Shown piece by piece: positions 16,476 to 25,739 of a DNA stretch of 64,000 nucleotides. The notes under the pieces were generated by a model, which was not told the DNA's origin, did no database searches, and saw only the letters and a program-made list of their open reading frames with translations. The position numbers were made by a program, and so were the translations under genes. The DNA comes from an uncultured Caryophanales bacterium (GTDB lineage Bacteria; Bacillota_I; Bacilli_A; RF39; UBA660), in the NCBI GenBank assembly GCA_947169395.1, contig CAMVPJ010000001.1, forward strand, positions 1 through 64,000. The letters are read 5' to 3'. The first letter of the stretch is position 1; each line of letters begins with the position of its first letter.

Positions 16476-17123
16476 ATGAAATATAGATATTTATTTCTAA
16501 TAATAATTATTGTTGTTATGACTGGGTGTAAGGCAACTTATAACCTTGAAATAAAGGATAATAATTTTAAAGAGAATATTAGTATTAATAGTAATTCAGA
16601 TGGTGAGTTAAAGTATTTTAAAGATAATAAATTTTATGCAGTTATGAATGGAGCTTCTAATTTTGAGGAGTATAAGAAAAAAGGCCAAAAAAACGAAGTT
16701 AGCTTTTCTTATAAATATAATGATTTAGATTATAAAGAATCTACTGTACTTAAATCTTGTTTTAAAGCTTATAGTGTTATTAAAGAAGGAAATTATTATA
16801 TATTATCTACATCTAAAGGTTTAAAATGTTCTGTTGAAGAAGACAGGGTATTATTAGATAGTCTAGATGTAATAATAAAATCTAATCATAAGTTAAAAGA
16901 TACAAATGCTGATGAAGTAAATGGTTATAAATATATATGGCATTTTAATAAAGATAATTATCAAGATGGAAATATATATTTAAAATTATATAAAGATAAA
17001 TATGTATTTAATTATGATAATGAATTTACTATTAAAATTATAATTATTGGAGTATCTATCTTGACTATTTTGATAACTGCTCTTATAATTATAAGAAGAG
17101 TTAAAAAGGCGCAAAAAGTTTAG
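16476..17123 (+). CDS. Lipoprotein with C-terminal membrane helix, copy B
   Basis: A 215-residue protein with a lipobox (VVMTGC, Cys near 18), an outer domain with cysteines near residues 92 and 117, and a C-terminal helix (about 184-206) followed by RRVKKAQKV. It is a paralogue of the gene at 14445 by length, layout and matching motifs (YNLEIKDNNFKENI against YKLYISDNKFVEKF). The pair flanks the SpoIID/CHAP gene. It may form a heteromeric membrane part of the machine. AATAGGAGG is a strong ribosome-binding site. Confidence 0.65.
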   Translation: MKYRYLFLIIIIVVMTGCKATYNLEIKDNNFKENISINSNSDGELKYFKDNKFYAVMNGASNFEEYKKKGQKNEVSFSYKYNDLDYKESTVLKSCFKAYSVIKEGNYYILSTSKGLKCSVEEDRVLLDSLDVIIKSNHKLKDTNADEVNGYKYIWHFNKDNYQDGNIYLKLYKDKYVFNYDNEFTIKIIIIGVSILTILITALIIIRRVKKAQKV

Positions 17124-17133
17124 GTGATGAATA

Positions 17134-19275
17134 ATGAAATTAAAATTAAGAGTTGAACCTAAGGATTTATTGATATTTTGTATTTTTTCCTTTGTTTGGC
17201 TTATTGTTGTACAACTTTTAGTTGTTAATATTAATGCGTTTGTAGAGGAAGAACCATTTACTATTAATATATTTTTAGTATTTACAAATGGTATTATGTT
17301 TTTAATGACAATTGTAGGCTTTTTACTAGGTATTATTATTGGATTAATAAGCGTTAAATCATATATATTTGATAGAAGTAGTGGCATAGGTTTTGAAGTA
17401 GGAGCTAAAAAGGAAAAAAACTATTCACGTTGGGCTAAAGATAAAGAGATGAAAGCTGAACTTAAGAAGGTTGATCCAAAAGCTAAACATAATGATGCTG
17501 CTGGAATTCCAATTATTATGAATGAAAAAGAAGCTTGGGTTGATGATGGTGGATATCATAATTTAGTTATTGGTTCTACTGGAGCAGGTAAAACTCAAAC
17601 AACCGTTCTTCCTATGGTACAGTTGTTGTGTAAACATGATGAATCAATGATTATAACTGACCCTAAAGGTGAGATATTTGAAGACACATCTGAGATGTTA
17701 AAAGATTTGGGATACAATATTGTATTATTGAACTTCCGTGACCCACAACAAGGTAATTCTTGGAATCCTATGAGTTTACCATATTCCTTTTATCAAAATG
17801 GTAATCAAGATAAAGCAAATGAGTTATTAGATGACCTTGCTAAAAATATTCTTTATGATGAATCATCTAAAGGGCAAGATCCATTCTGGGAAAATACTAG
17901 TGCTGATTACTTTGCTGGCTTATCTCTTGGTTTATTTGAGGATGCTGCAGAAGATGAGATAAATTTAAATAGTATTAATTTAATGACTACTGTAGGAGAA
18001 GAGAAGATTGGTAATACCAAGTATGTTAATGAATACTTTAGTTATAAGGATCCTGCTAGTCCTGCATATGTTAATGCATCATCAACTATAATGGCACCAA
18101 ATGAAACAAGAGGTAGTATTTTATCGGTTTTTAAACAAAAGATTAAGTTGTTCGCATCTCGTGAAAATTTATCTGAGATGCTTGCGCATAATGATTTTGA
18201 TATGCGTGATGTAGGACGTAAGAAAACAGCTGTATTTATAGTTATTCAAGATGAAAAGAAAACATATCATGCTTTAGTTACAATTTTCTTAAAACAATGT
18301 TACGAAACATTAATTTCAGTCGCACAAGAAAGTGGTGGAAAACTTCCACATAGAACTAATTTTATCCTTGATGAGTTTGCAAACATGCCACCTTTAAAAG
18401 ATGTTACAACAATGGTAACAGCTGCTCGTTCAAGAAATATTAGATTTACATTTATTATTCAGAACTTTGCTCAACTTTATGAAGTATATGGTAAAGAAAA
18501 TGGTGAAACTATTAAGGGTAACTGCGGTAATATTATATATTTAATAAGTTCAGAGCTTTCTGCGCTAGAAGAGATTAGTAAGATGTGTGGTGAAGTAAAA
18601 TCAAAAGAAAAAGAGAAAACTACATCAACTCCACTTGTTACTGTAAGTGATCTTCAGCGTATGAAAATGTGGGAGACTATAGTTCTAAGAATTCGTATGA
18701 TGCCTTTTAAAACAAAATTAACTCCTAATTTTAAAATGGATTGGGGGGTTAATTATCCTAAAGCAACATATCCAGTGCATGAAAAATTACCTGTTAAGGT
18801 ATTTGACTTAAAAGGTTTTGTTGAAAAAAAACGTGAAGATAAAATTAATAATATGTTAAATAATCCTAGTGGATCTTCCGGTGGAGGTTTACCACTTGGG
18901 GGATTTGGTGGTATGCCTGGTGGATTTTCAGGATTACCTGGTGGTATGCCTGGAATGAATGGTATGCCTCCTGGAATAGGCGGGATGCCATCTAATCCAT
19001 TTAGTAGAGATGCAAAACCTAATAATTCATTTAATATTGATGAAATGGTTAAAAGAATTGATGCTAAAATTGCTGAACTTGAAGAAGAAGAAAAGAAAGA
19101 ACAAGAGAATAATAAGAATAATACTTCTGAAAATAAACCTGAAAATAATAAAGAGAATGTTATTGATGCAGATATAGAAGAAGTTATTAAACCAGAATTT
19201 AAAGATAATAATGAAATATCTACTAATAATGGTGTAACTGATGATCAGTTCTTTGATGACTTTTTTAGCGATTGA
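17134..19275 (+). CDS. VirD4/TraG-type coupling ATPase
   Basis: A 713-residue protein. Two N-terminal membrane helices (about 12-34 and 48-74) precede the ATPase, with Walker A GSTGAGKT near 147-154 and MIITDPKGEIFED and NFILDEFANMPPL as Walker B-region motifs. These are diagnostic of VirD4/TraG coupling proteins, which bring substrates to the T4SS. The tail is unusual: a Gly/Met/Pro-rich stretch (about 575-630), then an acidic, Asn-rich end that may bind substrates or partners. It is the last core gene, and a terminator follows. Confidence 0.9.
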   Translation: MKLKLRVEPKDLLIFCIFSFVWLIVVQLLVVNINAFVEEEPFTINIFLVFTNGIMFLMTIVGFLLGIIIGLISVKSYIFDRSSGIGFEVGAKKEKNYSRWAKDKEMKAELKKVDPKAKHNDAAGIPIIMNEKEAWVDDGGYHNLVIGSTGAGKTQTTVLPMVQLLCKHDESMIITDPKGEIFEDTSEMLKDLGYNIVLLNFRDPQQGNSWNPMSLPYSFYQNGNQDKANELLDDLAKNILYDESSKGQDPFWENTSADYFAGLSLGLFEDAAEDEINLNSINLMTTVGEEKIGNTKYVNEYFSYKDPASPAYVNASSTIMAPNETRGSILSVFKQKIKLFASRENLSEMLAHNDFDMRDVGRKKTAVFIVIQDEKKTYHALVTIFLKQCYETLISVAQESGGKLPHRTNFILDEFANMPPLKDVTTMVTAARSRNIRFTFIIQNFAQLYEVYGKENGETIKGNCGNIIYLISSELSALEEISKMCGEVKSKEKEKTTSTPLVTVSDLQRMKMWETIVLRIRMMPFKTKLTPNFKMDWGVNYPKATYPVHEKLPVKVFDLKGFVEKKREDKINNMLNNPSGSSGGGLPLGGFGGMPGGFSGLPGGMPGMNGMPPGIGGMPSNPFSRDAKPNNSFNIDEMVKRIDAKIAELEEEEKKEQENNKNNTSENKPENNKENVIDADIEEVIKPEFKDNNEISTNNGVTDDQFFDDFFSD

Positions 19276-19289
19276 TATTAATTACTTAT

Positions 19290-19314
19290 AAAAGTGGTTT
19301 TATATCACTTTTTT
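19290..19314 (+). terminator. Terminator at the end of the T4SS operon
   Basis: AAAAGTG (19290-19296) and CACTTTT (19306-19312) form a 7-bp stem followed by T residues. It separates virD4 from the CHAP/InlB-repeat gene. Confidence 0.7.
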
Positions 19315-19335
19315 AATTTGTTTTTTTGTTAAGTA

Positions 19336-19364
19336 TTGAAATTAAAAAAAATTGATGCTATCAT
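19336..19364 (+). promoter_or_regulatory. Promoter of the CHAP/InlB-repeat gene
   Basis: TTGAAA (19336-19341), 17 bases, TATCAT (19359-19364) with a TG extension. It gives the surface protein its own transcript. Confidence 0.65.
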
Positions 19365-19392
19365 TACTATAGAAGAAAACTAGGTGGTTAAT

Positions 19393-22095
19393 GTGAAAAT
19401 TAGGAAAAGTTTATTATCAACATTTAATAAAAAAATATTATTAGTGCTTCTTATTTCAATTATATTTATAGTTTATATTATCGTAAATTTAAATTTAAGA
19501 CAAATAATGAACAATTCTGTTAGAAATGAAACTGTTGATTCTGCACAAAATGATAGTGATGAATTAATTGACAAATTAGTTGAAATTGCAGAGGCACGTG
19601 TGGGTGATGATGGCACTGAGTATAAAAAGTTTTATTGGGATAACGACAACGACGCAGATTGGTGTGCAGCTTTTATTTGGTGGCTTTTTAACCAAAATGA
19701 TAAAACTAAAAAAATGGTTATTAAAGATGCTACTGCCGACGGTATGGTTAGAAAATCTGTTGCTTCAAACCTTGGTACTTGGCATGAAGATTATTGTTAT
19801 GATAAGAATTTTAAACCTCAAAAAGGTGACATAATAGTATTTGATCCTTATTATGAATCAACTGGTGAGTATGTTCCTTATCCGTTAAGGACTGATGATA
19901 AATTATATCCTCCTATATATGGCTTTAATGATAGAGATGAGTACTTAAGTAGCCATATTGGATTTATTTATCAAGTTGATACTGATGGAACTATACATAC
20001 AATTGAGGGAAATATCGGTGGTGTTGTTGTAACTAGAGAATACTCAACAGATTTTTGTAGTACTGTTGCAACACAAGATCAGAGAATTAATGGTTATTAT
20101 AGACCTAACTATAATTCTTCTGATTCAGGATATACAATAAAATATAATGCAAACGCAGAAAATACTAGTGGTAATGTTCAAAATCAAGTATTTAAAAAAG
20201 ATGAAACAAAAGAATTAAACCCAAATAATTATAAAAGAGATAATTATAGTTTTATTGGTTGGGTTGCAAAAAGAGATGATGGATTGTTTTACTGTTATGC
20301 AGATGCAAATAAGAAATCTATTAAGTGGTTAAGTAATGATGAGTGTAAAAAAACTGGCTACTATTATTTTAGTGATGGTGAAAAGGTTAAAAACTTATAT
20401 CACAATAATGGAATAGTAACGATGTATGCTCAGTGGCAATCAAAACAAGTTAGTTCTAGTGAATATACATTAAAATTTAATCCTGGTGGAGGTACTGGAA
20501 CTATGCCAGATCAGAAACTGGTATATGGTATTTCAACATCGATAAAGGGAAATATATTTACAAGAAATGGATATATATTTACAGGATGGCATGCAAAGCG
20601 AGATGATGGCAAGTGGTACTGTTATACTAATAGTGGTAAAACGGCTCATGCTTGGTCAAGCGAGTCAACGTGTAAAAGTAATGGATACTATTTATATAAG
20701 GATAAATTAAGAGTAACAAATACTGCGAATCCAGGAGGATATACAACAATGTATGCACAGTGGCAACCACAGTATGACCAGAGTTATCCAAATACATTTA
20801 CAGTAAAATTCAATAATTATATGGGAAAAGGTTCAATGCCAGATCAAACAATAGTTTTTGGGAAAGCAACTGCACTAAGAAAAAATACTTTTACAAGAGA
20901 TGGATATATATTTGATAAATGGTTTGCACAAAGAAGTGATCAAACATGGTATTGCTATACAAATTCAGCAAAGACAAGTAAGGCTTGGATGATACAGAAG
21001 GATTGTAATTTTGGAAAAGTACCATATAAAGATCAAGCAATGGTTTCAGAAACAGCTGCACCAGGTAAGTCTGTTACAATGTATGCTCAGTGGATACCTA
21101 ATTTGTTTACTGTAGTATACTATCCGGGTGAAGGTTATGGAACAATGAAGAATCAACCTATTACATTTGGAAAAGCAACTAAGTTATATCCAAATGAATT
21201 TAAAAAATCTGCAAGTGTTTTTGCAGGCTGGCATGCGCAAAGGGATGATGGAACAGAGTATTGTTATACAGACTCTTCTAAATCAAATCCACATTGGGTA
21301 AAATCTGCTAATTGTTATGAACATTATGTATATAAGGATCAAGCGTCTGTATCTCAAACTGCAGCTCCTGGTCATTATGTTAAAATGACAGCTCAGTGGA
21401 AATCTGATTCATTTACAATAGTATATGATGGAAAGGGTGCAACATCTGGGTCAATGGCAAATCAAAAGTTTAAATATGGGGTTTTGACACCTATGAATGC
21501 TAATAAGTTTAAAAGAGAAGGATATAAGTTTTTAGGATGGCATGCAAGAAGATCAAATGGTACATATTATTGTTACACTGATTCATCCAAATCAAGTAGA
21601 GCATGGGTTAAAAAGAGTACTTGTGAAAAATATGATTACTATTTGTATGCTAATCAATTAAGACTTGCAAATACTGCTGAACCAGGTGACTATGCTGTTA
21701 TGGAAGCTCAATGGAAGAAAAAGGTATGTACAACTCAATATAGATGTAGACAGGGTACTCCAGTAGGTAGTGGTCCAACAGGATATTGTCATGAAAAGTT
21801 GTACGAAGCAAAGAAAGATGTTAAAGTATATACTTGTCCAAGTGGATTCACAAATACTAACGATGGATACTGTTCATATTCAGCAACATACTTATATAAC
21901 AATGGATACTCTAATGTTTATGCTAATTGTAACACTAATAATGGAGAATGGTTAGATGGTAGTAGATGTAAAAAGGCTGCTAAATTAAGTTATAAGTATG
22001 GAAATAATAGTAGGAGTTGTCCAAATGGCGGAATTAGGGATGGTAAATATTGTTATGCTGAATACTCAATGGTAAAGGAAGAAGTATGTAATTAG
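19393..22095 (+). CDS. CHAP hydrolase with five InlB-type repeats and a Cys-rich tail
   Basis: A 900-residue surface protein. One N-terminal membrane helix (about 14-34) is followed by a CHAP domain (about 55-240) with Cys near 91 (ADWCAAFIWW), His near 188 (SSHIGFI) and IEGN. Five repeats of about 100 residues (20128-21713) start like Listeria-Bacteroides/Flg_new repeats (F/Y-T-x-x-[FY], GxM.NQ, F.GW.A). Each carries an extra block YCYTxSxK...W....C...Y.Y ending M.AQW. A tail with about 13 cysteines closes the protein. GTG 19393 is the start, with TAGGTGG before it. The CHAP part is a paralogue of the one at 13177, so it probably serves the same system as an adhesin or tip. Confidence 0.75.
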   Translation: MKIRKSLLSTFNKKILLVLLISIIFIVYIIVNLNLRQIMNNSVRNETVDSAQNDSDELIDKLVEIAEARVGDDGTEYKKFYWDNDNDADWCAAFIWWLFNQNDKTKKMVIKDATADGMVRKSVASNLGTWHEDYCYDKNFKPQKGDIIVFDPYYESTGEYVPYPLRTDDKLYPPIYGFNDRDEYLSSHIGFIYQVDTDGTIHTIEGNIGGVVVTREYSTDFCSTVATQDQRINGYYRPNYNSSDSGYTIKYNANAENTSGNVQNQVFKKDETKELNPNNYKRDNYSFIGWVAKRDDGLFYCYADANKKSIKWLSNDECKKTGYYYFSDGEKVKNLYHNNGIVTMYAQWQSKQVSSSEYTLKFNPGGGTGTMPDQKLVYGISTSIKGNIFTRNGYIFTGWHAKRDDGKWYCYTNSGKTAHAWSSESTCKSNGYYLYKDKLRVTNTANPGGYTTMYAQWQPQYDQSYPNTFTVKFNNYMGKGSMPDQTIVFGKATALRKNTFTRDGYIFDKWFAQRSDQTWYCYTNSAKTSKAWMIQKDCNFGKVPYKDQAMVSETAAPGKSVTMYAQWIPNLFTVVYYPGEGYGTMKNQPITFGKATKLYPNEFKKSASVFAGWHAQRDDGTEYCYTDSSKSNPHWVKSANCYEHYVYKDQASVSQTAAPGHYVKMTAQWKSDSFTIVYDGKGATSGSMANQKFKYGVLTPMNANKFKREGYKFLGWHARRSNGTYYCYTDSSKSSRAWVKKSTCEKYDYYLYANQLRLANTAEPGDYAVMEAQWKKKVCTTQYRCRQGTPVGSGPTGYCHEKLYEAKKDVKVYTCPSGFTNTNDGYCSYSATYLYNNGYSNVYANCNTNNGEWLDGSRCKKAAKLSYKYGNNSRSCPNGGIRDGKYCYAEYSMVKEEVCN

Positions 22096-22156
22096 TATAA
22101 TTATATATGTGTGAAATGCTTTTTATTTATTAAGTATATTTATATAGATATAAGCA

Positions 22157-22162
22157 TATAAT
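22157..22162 (+). promoter_or_regulatory. -10 box of the rhodanese gene
   Basis: TATAAT at 22157-22162 would start RNA near 22169, just ahead of the GGTGAT ribosome-binding site. This rules out the in-frame ATG at 22166 as start codon. No clear -35 is visible. Confidence 0.45.
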
Positions 22163-22177
22163 ATAATGGTGATTATA

Positions 22178-22462
22178 TTGAATAGTATTAGTGTAAATGA
22201 TTTAAGAAATCTTGGTAGTGTTAATATTATTGATATAAGAAGTGAAGAAAAATATAATGATAATCATATATTAAATGCCTGTAATATTCCATTTAATAAA
22301 CTAGTGGCTTTTCCTGAACGGTATCTAGATAAGAATAATATATATTATATATATTGTCAAAAAGGGTTGAGAAGTAAACAAGTGTGTACAATTCTAAAAA
22401 GAAATGGATATAATGTTGTTGATATTATTGGTGGATATGAAGCTTGGATTCTAACAGAATAA
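22178..22462 (+). CDS. Single-domain rhodanese-like protein
   Basis: A 94-residue cytoplasmic sulfurtransferase-like protein. IDIRSEEKYNDNHI and the active loop YCQKGLRSKQ, with the catalytic Cys, are typical; IIGGYEAWI closes the domain. Such proteins carry persulfide sulfur or act in thiol stress. I use TTG 22178 as start because GGTGAT at 22168-22173 then has normal spacing. The stop codon is part of its terminator stem. Confidence 0.85.
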   Translation: MNSISVNDLRNLGSVNIIDIRSEEKYNDNHILNACNIPFNKLVAFPERYLDKNNIYYIYCQKGLRSKQVCTILKRNGYNVVDIIGGYEAWILTE

Positions 22463-22478
22463 ATGTTCTGTTTTTTTC
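22454..22478 (+). terminator. Terminator of the rhodanese gene
   Basis: ACAGAA and TTCTGT form a 6-bp stem, followed by seven T residues and overlapping the stop codon. Confidence 0.7.
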
Positions 22479-22507
22479 TTGCTTTAATTAAGTATTTAGC
22501 TTATAAT
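22479..22507 (+). promoter_or_regulatory. Promoter of rmuC-rnr
   Basis: TTGCTT (22479-22484), 17 bases, TATAAT (22502-22507). The -35 begins at the end of the rhodanese terminator T-tract. Confidence 0.7.
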
Positions 22508-22522
22508 TATATTGGTGATAAA

Positions 22523-23596
22523 ATGGAGTATGTAATAATTGGAATACTAATTGTGTTACTGATTTTAGTTGTTATATTAATAATGAAGAAAAATAATAAT
22601 AGTGATTTAGTAGAGAAGATTAATAGATTAGAATTGGAAGTAGTCAAAGAGATTAGTGATTTTAAAAATGATTTTACAAAAGATATCAGTGATGACTTTG
22701 ATAAGTTAAATGATAGAATGGATGCTAGATTAAATCTAATGAATGATAAAGTTAATTCTAGATTAGATGAGAATTTTGAAAGAACGAATAAAACATTTAC
22801 TAGTGTACTTGAGAGATTATCTAAAATTGATGAAGCACAAAAGAAAATTGATAGCTTGTCTTCGGATATTGTATCATTACAAGGAGTATTAACTGATAAA
22901 AAAACAAGAGGAATATTTGGCGAGGTTAACTTGGAACACATCTTATCAAATATATTTGGCGCGAATAATAAAACCATTTATCAAATACAGTACAGTTTAC
23001 CTAACGGTTATATTGCTGACTGTATGTTGTTTGCTCCTGAACCTTTAGGCATGATTGCGATAGATTCTAAGTTTCCGCTTGAAAATTATCAAATAATGGT
23101 TGATAAGAATAATAGTGCAAGTGTGCGTGCACAAGCAGAAAAACAATTTAAATTAGATATGAAAAAACATATTGATGCAATTAGTAGTAAATATATAGTT
23201 CCGGGTTTAACAAGTGAACAAGCAATTATGTTTTTACCTGCTGAGGCTTTATTTGCTGAGGTTAATGCATATCACTCAGATATTTTAGATTATGCTTATA
23301 AAAAAAGAGTGTGGATAACAAGTCCTACTACACTAATTAGTACGTTAACCACAATTCAAGTTATTATAAAAAATATAGAGCGCGATAAGTATGCTAAAGT
23401 AATTCATAATGAATTAATACTATTAGATACTGAGTTTAAAAGATATAAAGAACGTTGGGATAAACTATATAGAAGTATTGAAACAGTTAGTAAAGACGTT
23501 AAAGATATTCATACTACTACTGATAAGATTACAAAGAGATTCAATAGTATTAATCAAGTAGAGATGGATAATAAGGAGATTGAATATGAAGGATAA
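22523..23596 (+). CDS. rmuC: RmuC-family DNA recombination protein
   Basis: A 357-residue protein with an N-terminal membrane helix (about 3-22), a coiled coil with repeated Asp/Asn/Leu heptads (about 30-125) and the RmuC core from KKTRGIFGEVNLEHIL through YVIPGLTSEQAIMFLPAEALFAEV-type motifs. RmuC limits inversions and is thought to act as a nuclease on DNA repair intermediates. ATG 22523 follows GGTGAT with normal spacing. It overlaps rnr by 11 bases. Confidence 0.9.
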   Translation: MEYVIIGILIVLLILVVILIMKKNNNSDLVEKINRLELEVVKEISDFKNDFTKDISDDFDKLNDRMDARLNLMNDKVNSRLDENFERTNKTFTSVLERLSKIDEAQKKIDSLSSDIVSLQGVLTDKKTRGIFGEVNLEHILSNIFGANNKTIYQIQYSLPNGYIADCMLFAPEPLGMIAIDSKFPLENYQIMVDKNNSASVRAQAEKQFKLDMKKHIDAISSKYIVPGLTSEQAIMFLPAEALFAEVNAYHSDILDYAYKKRVWITSPTTLISTLTTIQVIIKNIERDKYAKVIHNELILLDTEFKRYKERWDKLYRSIETVSKDVKDIHTTTDKITKRFNSINQVEMDNKEIEYEG

Positions 23597-25682
23597 AATA
23601 ATTGATATATTAAAAAAAGAGAACAAGGCACTTAGTGTTTATGAAATAAACGATTTATTAAATCTTAGCAGTAGTGAAGATTTGCAAAATCTTCTTAAAG
23701 AATTAGATGAGTTAGAAAAAGAACTACAGTTATATCATACTAATAAAGATAAATATATGTTGTTTGATAATAGTCACTTAAAAACTGGAAGGCTTATTGT
23801 AAATAAAAAAGGTTTTGGTTTTGTTGATATAGAGGGCAAAGATGATATATATGTAGCTGCTAATAATATGAATGGTGCGATTCATGGTGATATAGTTATA
23901 GCTGAAATTACATCTAAGAAAGGTTTTGATTTAGAAGGTAGAATTCTTAAAATAGTTAAAAGGGATTTAAAAAATGTTGTTGGTACTATTATTAAAGATA
24001 ATAATAAGTTGGTATTAAAACTTGATGATGATAAGTTAAATATTAATATTATACTTGATAGCAATAGTATGAAGAACGTTGTAGAAGGACATAAAGTATT
24101 AGTCAAATTATTAGATAAAGTTGATAACCATAGTTTTAAAGGTGAAGTAATTAAAGTTATTGGTCATATTAATGATCCTGGTGTTGATATATTATCAATT
24201 GCTGCTAAACATGATATTAATGATGAATTTTCACCTGAAGTAATGGAAGAAGTAGATAAATTACCTAGTGAGGTATTAGAAGAAGAGTATGAAGGTAGAA
24301 CTGATTTAAGGGATAAAATGATATTTACAATAGATGGTGATGACACTAAAGATATTGATGATGCAATCTCTCTAGATATACTAGATAATGGTAATTATAG
24401 ATTAGGAGTTCATATAGCTGATGTATCACATTATGTAAAAGAAGATACTGAATTAGATAAAGAAGCTTATGAACGTGGTACTAGTGTGTATCTTGCAGAT
24501 AGAGTAATACCTATGTTACCACATAAATTATCTAATGGTATATGTTCTTTAAATCCTAATGTAGATAGACTTGCTCTATCATGTGTGATGGATATAGATT
24601 CTACTGGAGAGGTTGTATCGTATGATATATTTGAAAGTGTGATTAAGTCTAATATCCAAATGACTTACAAAAAAGTTAATAAGATATTAGAAGAAAATAT
24701 AGTTCCAGATGGTTATGAGAGATATAAAGATACTCTTCTTAATATGAAAGAATTAGCTGATATTCTTAGAAAGAATAAAGTAGATAAAGGATATATTGAT
24801 TTTGATTTAGATGAAGCTAAGATTATAGTAAATGAATCTGGTGAGGCAATTGATGTTACCTTAAGAGAACGTGGCGCGGGAGAAAAACTAATAGAAGACT
24901 TTATGATTGCAGCTAATGAGACTGTTGCTAGACATATTTTTTACATGGATTATCCATTTATATATCGTGTACATGGAGAACCTAATGAAGAGAAGATTGC
25001 TAAGTTTATGCATTATATAAGTATATTAGGATACACAATTACTGGTAAAATTAATAAGATTACTCCGAAGGCTATGCAAGAAATATTAGAGCAATTAAAG
25101 GATGCAAAAGAGTATTCAATGATGTCTAAAGAACTTTTAAGAAGCATGCAGAAAGCAATATATGATACAAAAAATATTGGTCATTTTGGACTTGCTAGTA
25201 AATGTTATACACATTTTACATCTCCAATTAGAAGATATCCAGATACAACAGTTCATAGATTGCTTCATACATATTTGTTTAATAAGAATTTAAATAAAGA
25301 AACTATTAGACATTGGGAAGCTAAATTACCATTTGTAGCTGAACATTCATCACTAAAAGAGAGAAATAGTATTGAATGTGAACGAGAAGTAGATGATATG
25401 AAGAAAGCTGAATATATGGAAAAACATATAGGAGAACACTTTGAAGGGGTAATATCGGGGGTTATGAGCTTTGGAATATTTGTTGAATTACCTAATTTAG
25501 TAGAGGGTCTAGTTAGGGTTGAAGATATTAAAGGTGATTATTATGAATACAATGAAGATACATTCTCACTTGTTGGTAAAAGAAATAAAAGAGGATTTAG
25601 ATTAGGAGATGCAATAAAAGTAATAGTAAAAGCAGCATCAAAAGAAAAACATACAGTAGATTTTCTTATCGATGATAAGTAA
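23586..25682 (+). CDS. rnr: Ribonuclease R
   Basis: A 698-residue 3'-5' exoribonuclease. Winged-helix and cold-shock parts precede the RNB domain, which carries the active-site run DGDDTKDIDDAIS with its conserved aspartates. An S1 domain lies at the end (HFEGVISGVMSFGIFVEL). RNase R degrades structured RNA and works with tmRNA; smpB lies 4 kb downstream. AAGGAG (23573-23578) favours ATG 23586 over the in-frame TTG at 23580. Confidence 0.95.
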   Translation: MKDKIIDILKKENKALSVYEINDLLNLSSSEDLQNLLKELDELEKELQLYHTNKDKYMLFDNSHLKTGRLIVNKKGFGFVDIEGKDDIYVAANNMNGAIHGDIVIAEITSKKGFDLEGRILKIVKRDLKNVVGTIIKDNNKLVLKLDDDKLNINIILDSNSMKNVVEGHKVLVKLLDKVDNHSFKGEVIKVIGHINDPGVDILSIAAKHDINDEFSPEVMEEVDKLPSEVLEEEYEGRTDLRDKMIFTIDGDDTKDIDDAISLDILDNGNYRLGVHIADVSHYVKEDTELDKEAYERGTSVYLADRVIPMLPHKLSNGICSLNPNVDRLALSCVMDIDSTGEVVSYDIFESVIKSNIQMTYKKVNKILEENIVPDGYERYKDTLLNMKELADILRKNKVDKGYIDFDLDEAKIIVNESGEAIDVTLRERGAGEKLIEDFMIAANETVARHIFYMDYPFIYRVHGEPNEEKIAKFMHYISILGYTITGKINKITPKAMQEILEQLKDAKEYSMMSKELLRSMQKAIYDTKNIGHFGLASKCYTHFTSPIRRYPDTTVHRLLHTYLFNKNLNKETIRHWEAKLPFVAEHSSLKERNSIECEREVDDMKKAEYMEKHIGEHFEGVISGVMSFGIFVELPNLVEGLVRVEDIKGDYYEYNEDTFSLVGKRNKRGFRLGDAIKVIVKAASKEKHTVDFLIDDK

Positions 25683-25702
25683 AATCTATTGCTTTTTTTT
25701 TG
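25661..25702 (+). terminator. Terminator of rnr
   Basis: AGATTTT...TTATC and GATAA...AAAATCT pair around a GAT loop across the stop codon. A run of nine T residues follows near 25693. Confidence 0.65.
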
Positions 25703-25717
25703 GTAATTTAATATAAT
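25689..25717 (+). promoter_or_regulatory. Promoter of the large pilin-like gene
   Basis: TTGCTT (25689-25694), 17 bases, TATAAT (25712-25717). The spacer is the T-tract of the rnr terminator. Confidence 0.6.
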
Positions 25718-25739
25718 TAATTTAAGCGAGAGTGGTTAT

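Noticed and set aside
1579..19275. Integrative conjugative element
   Set aside because: No relaxase, integrase, excisionase, replication gene, tRNA site or flanking direct repeat is visible in the window.
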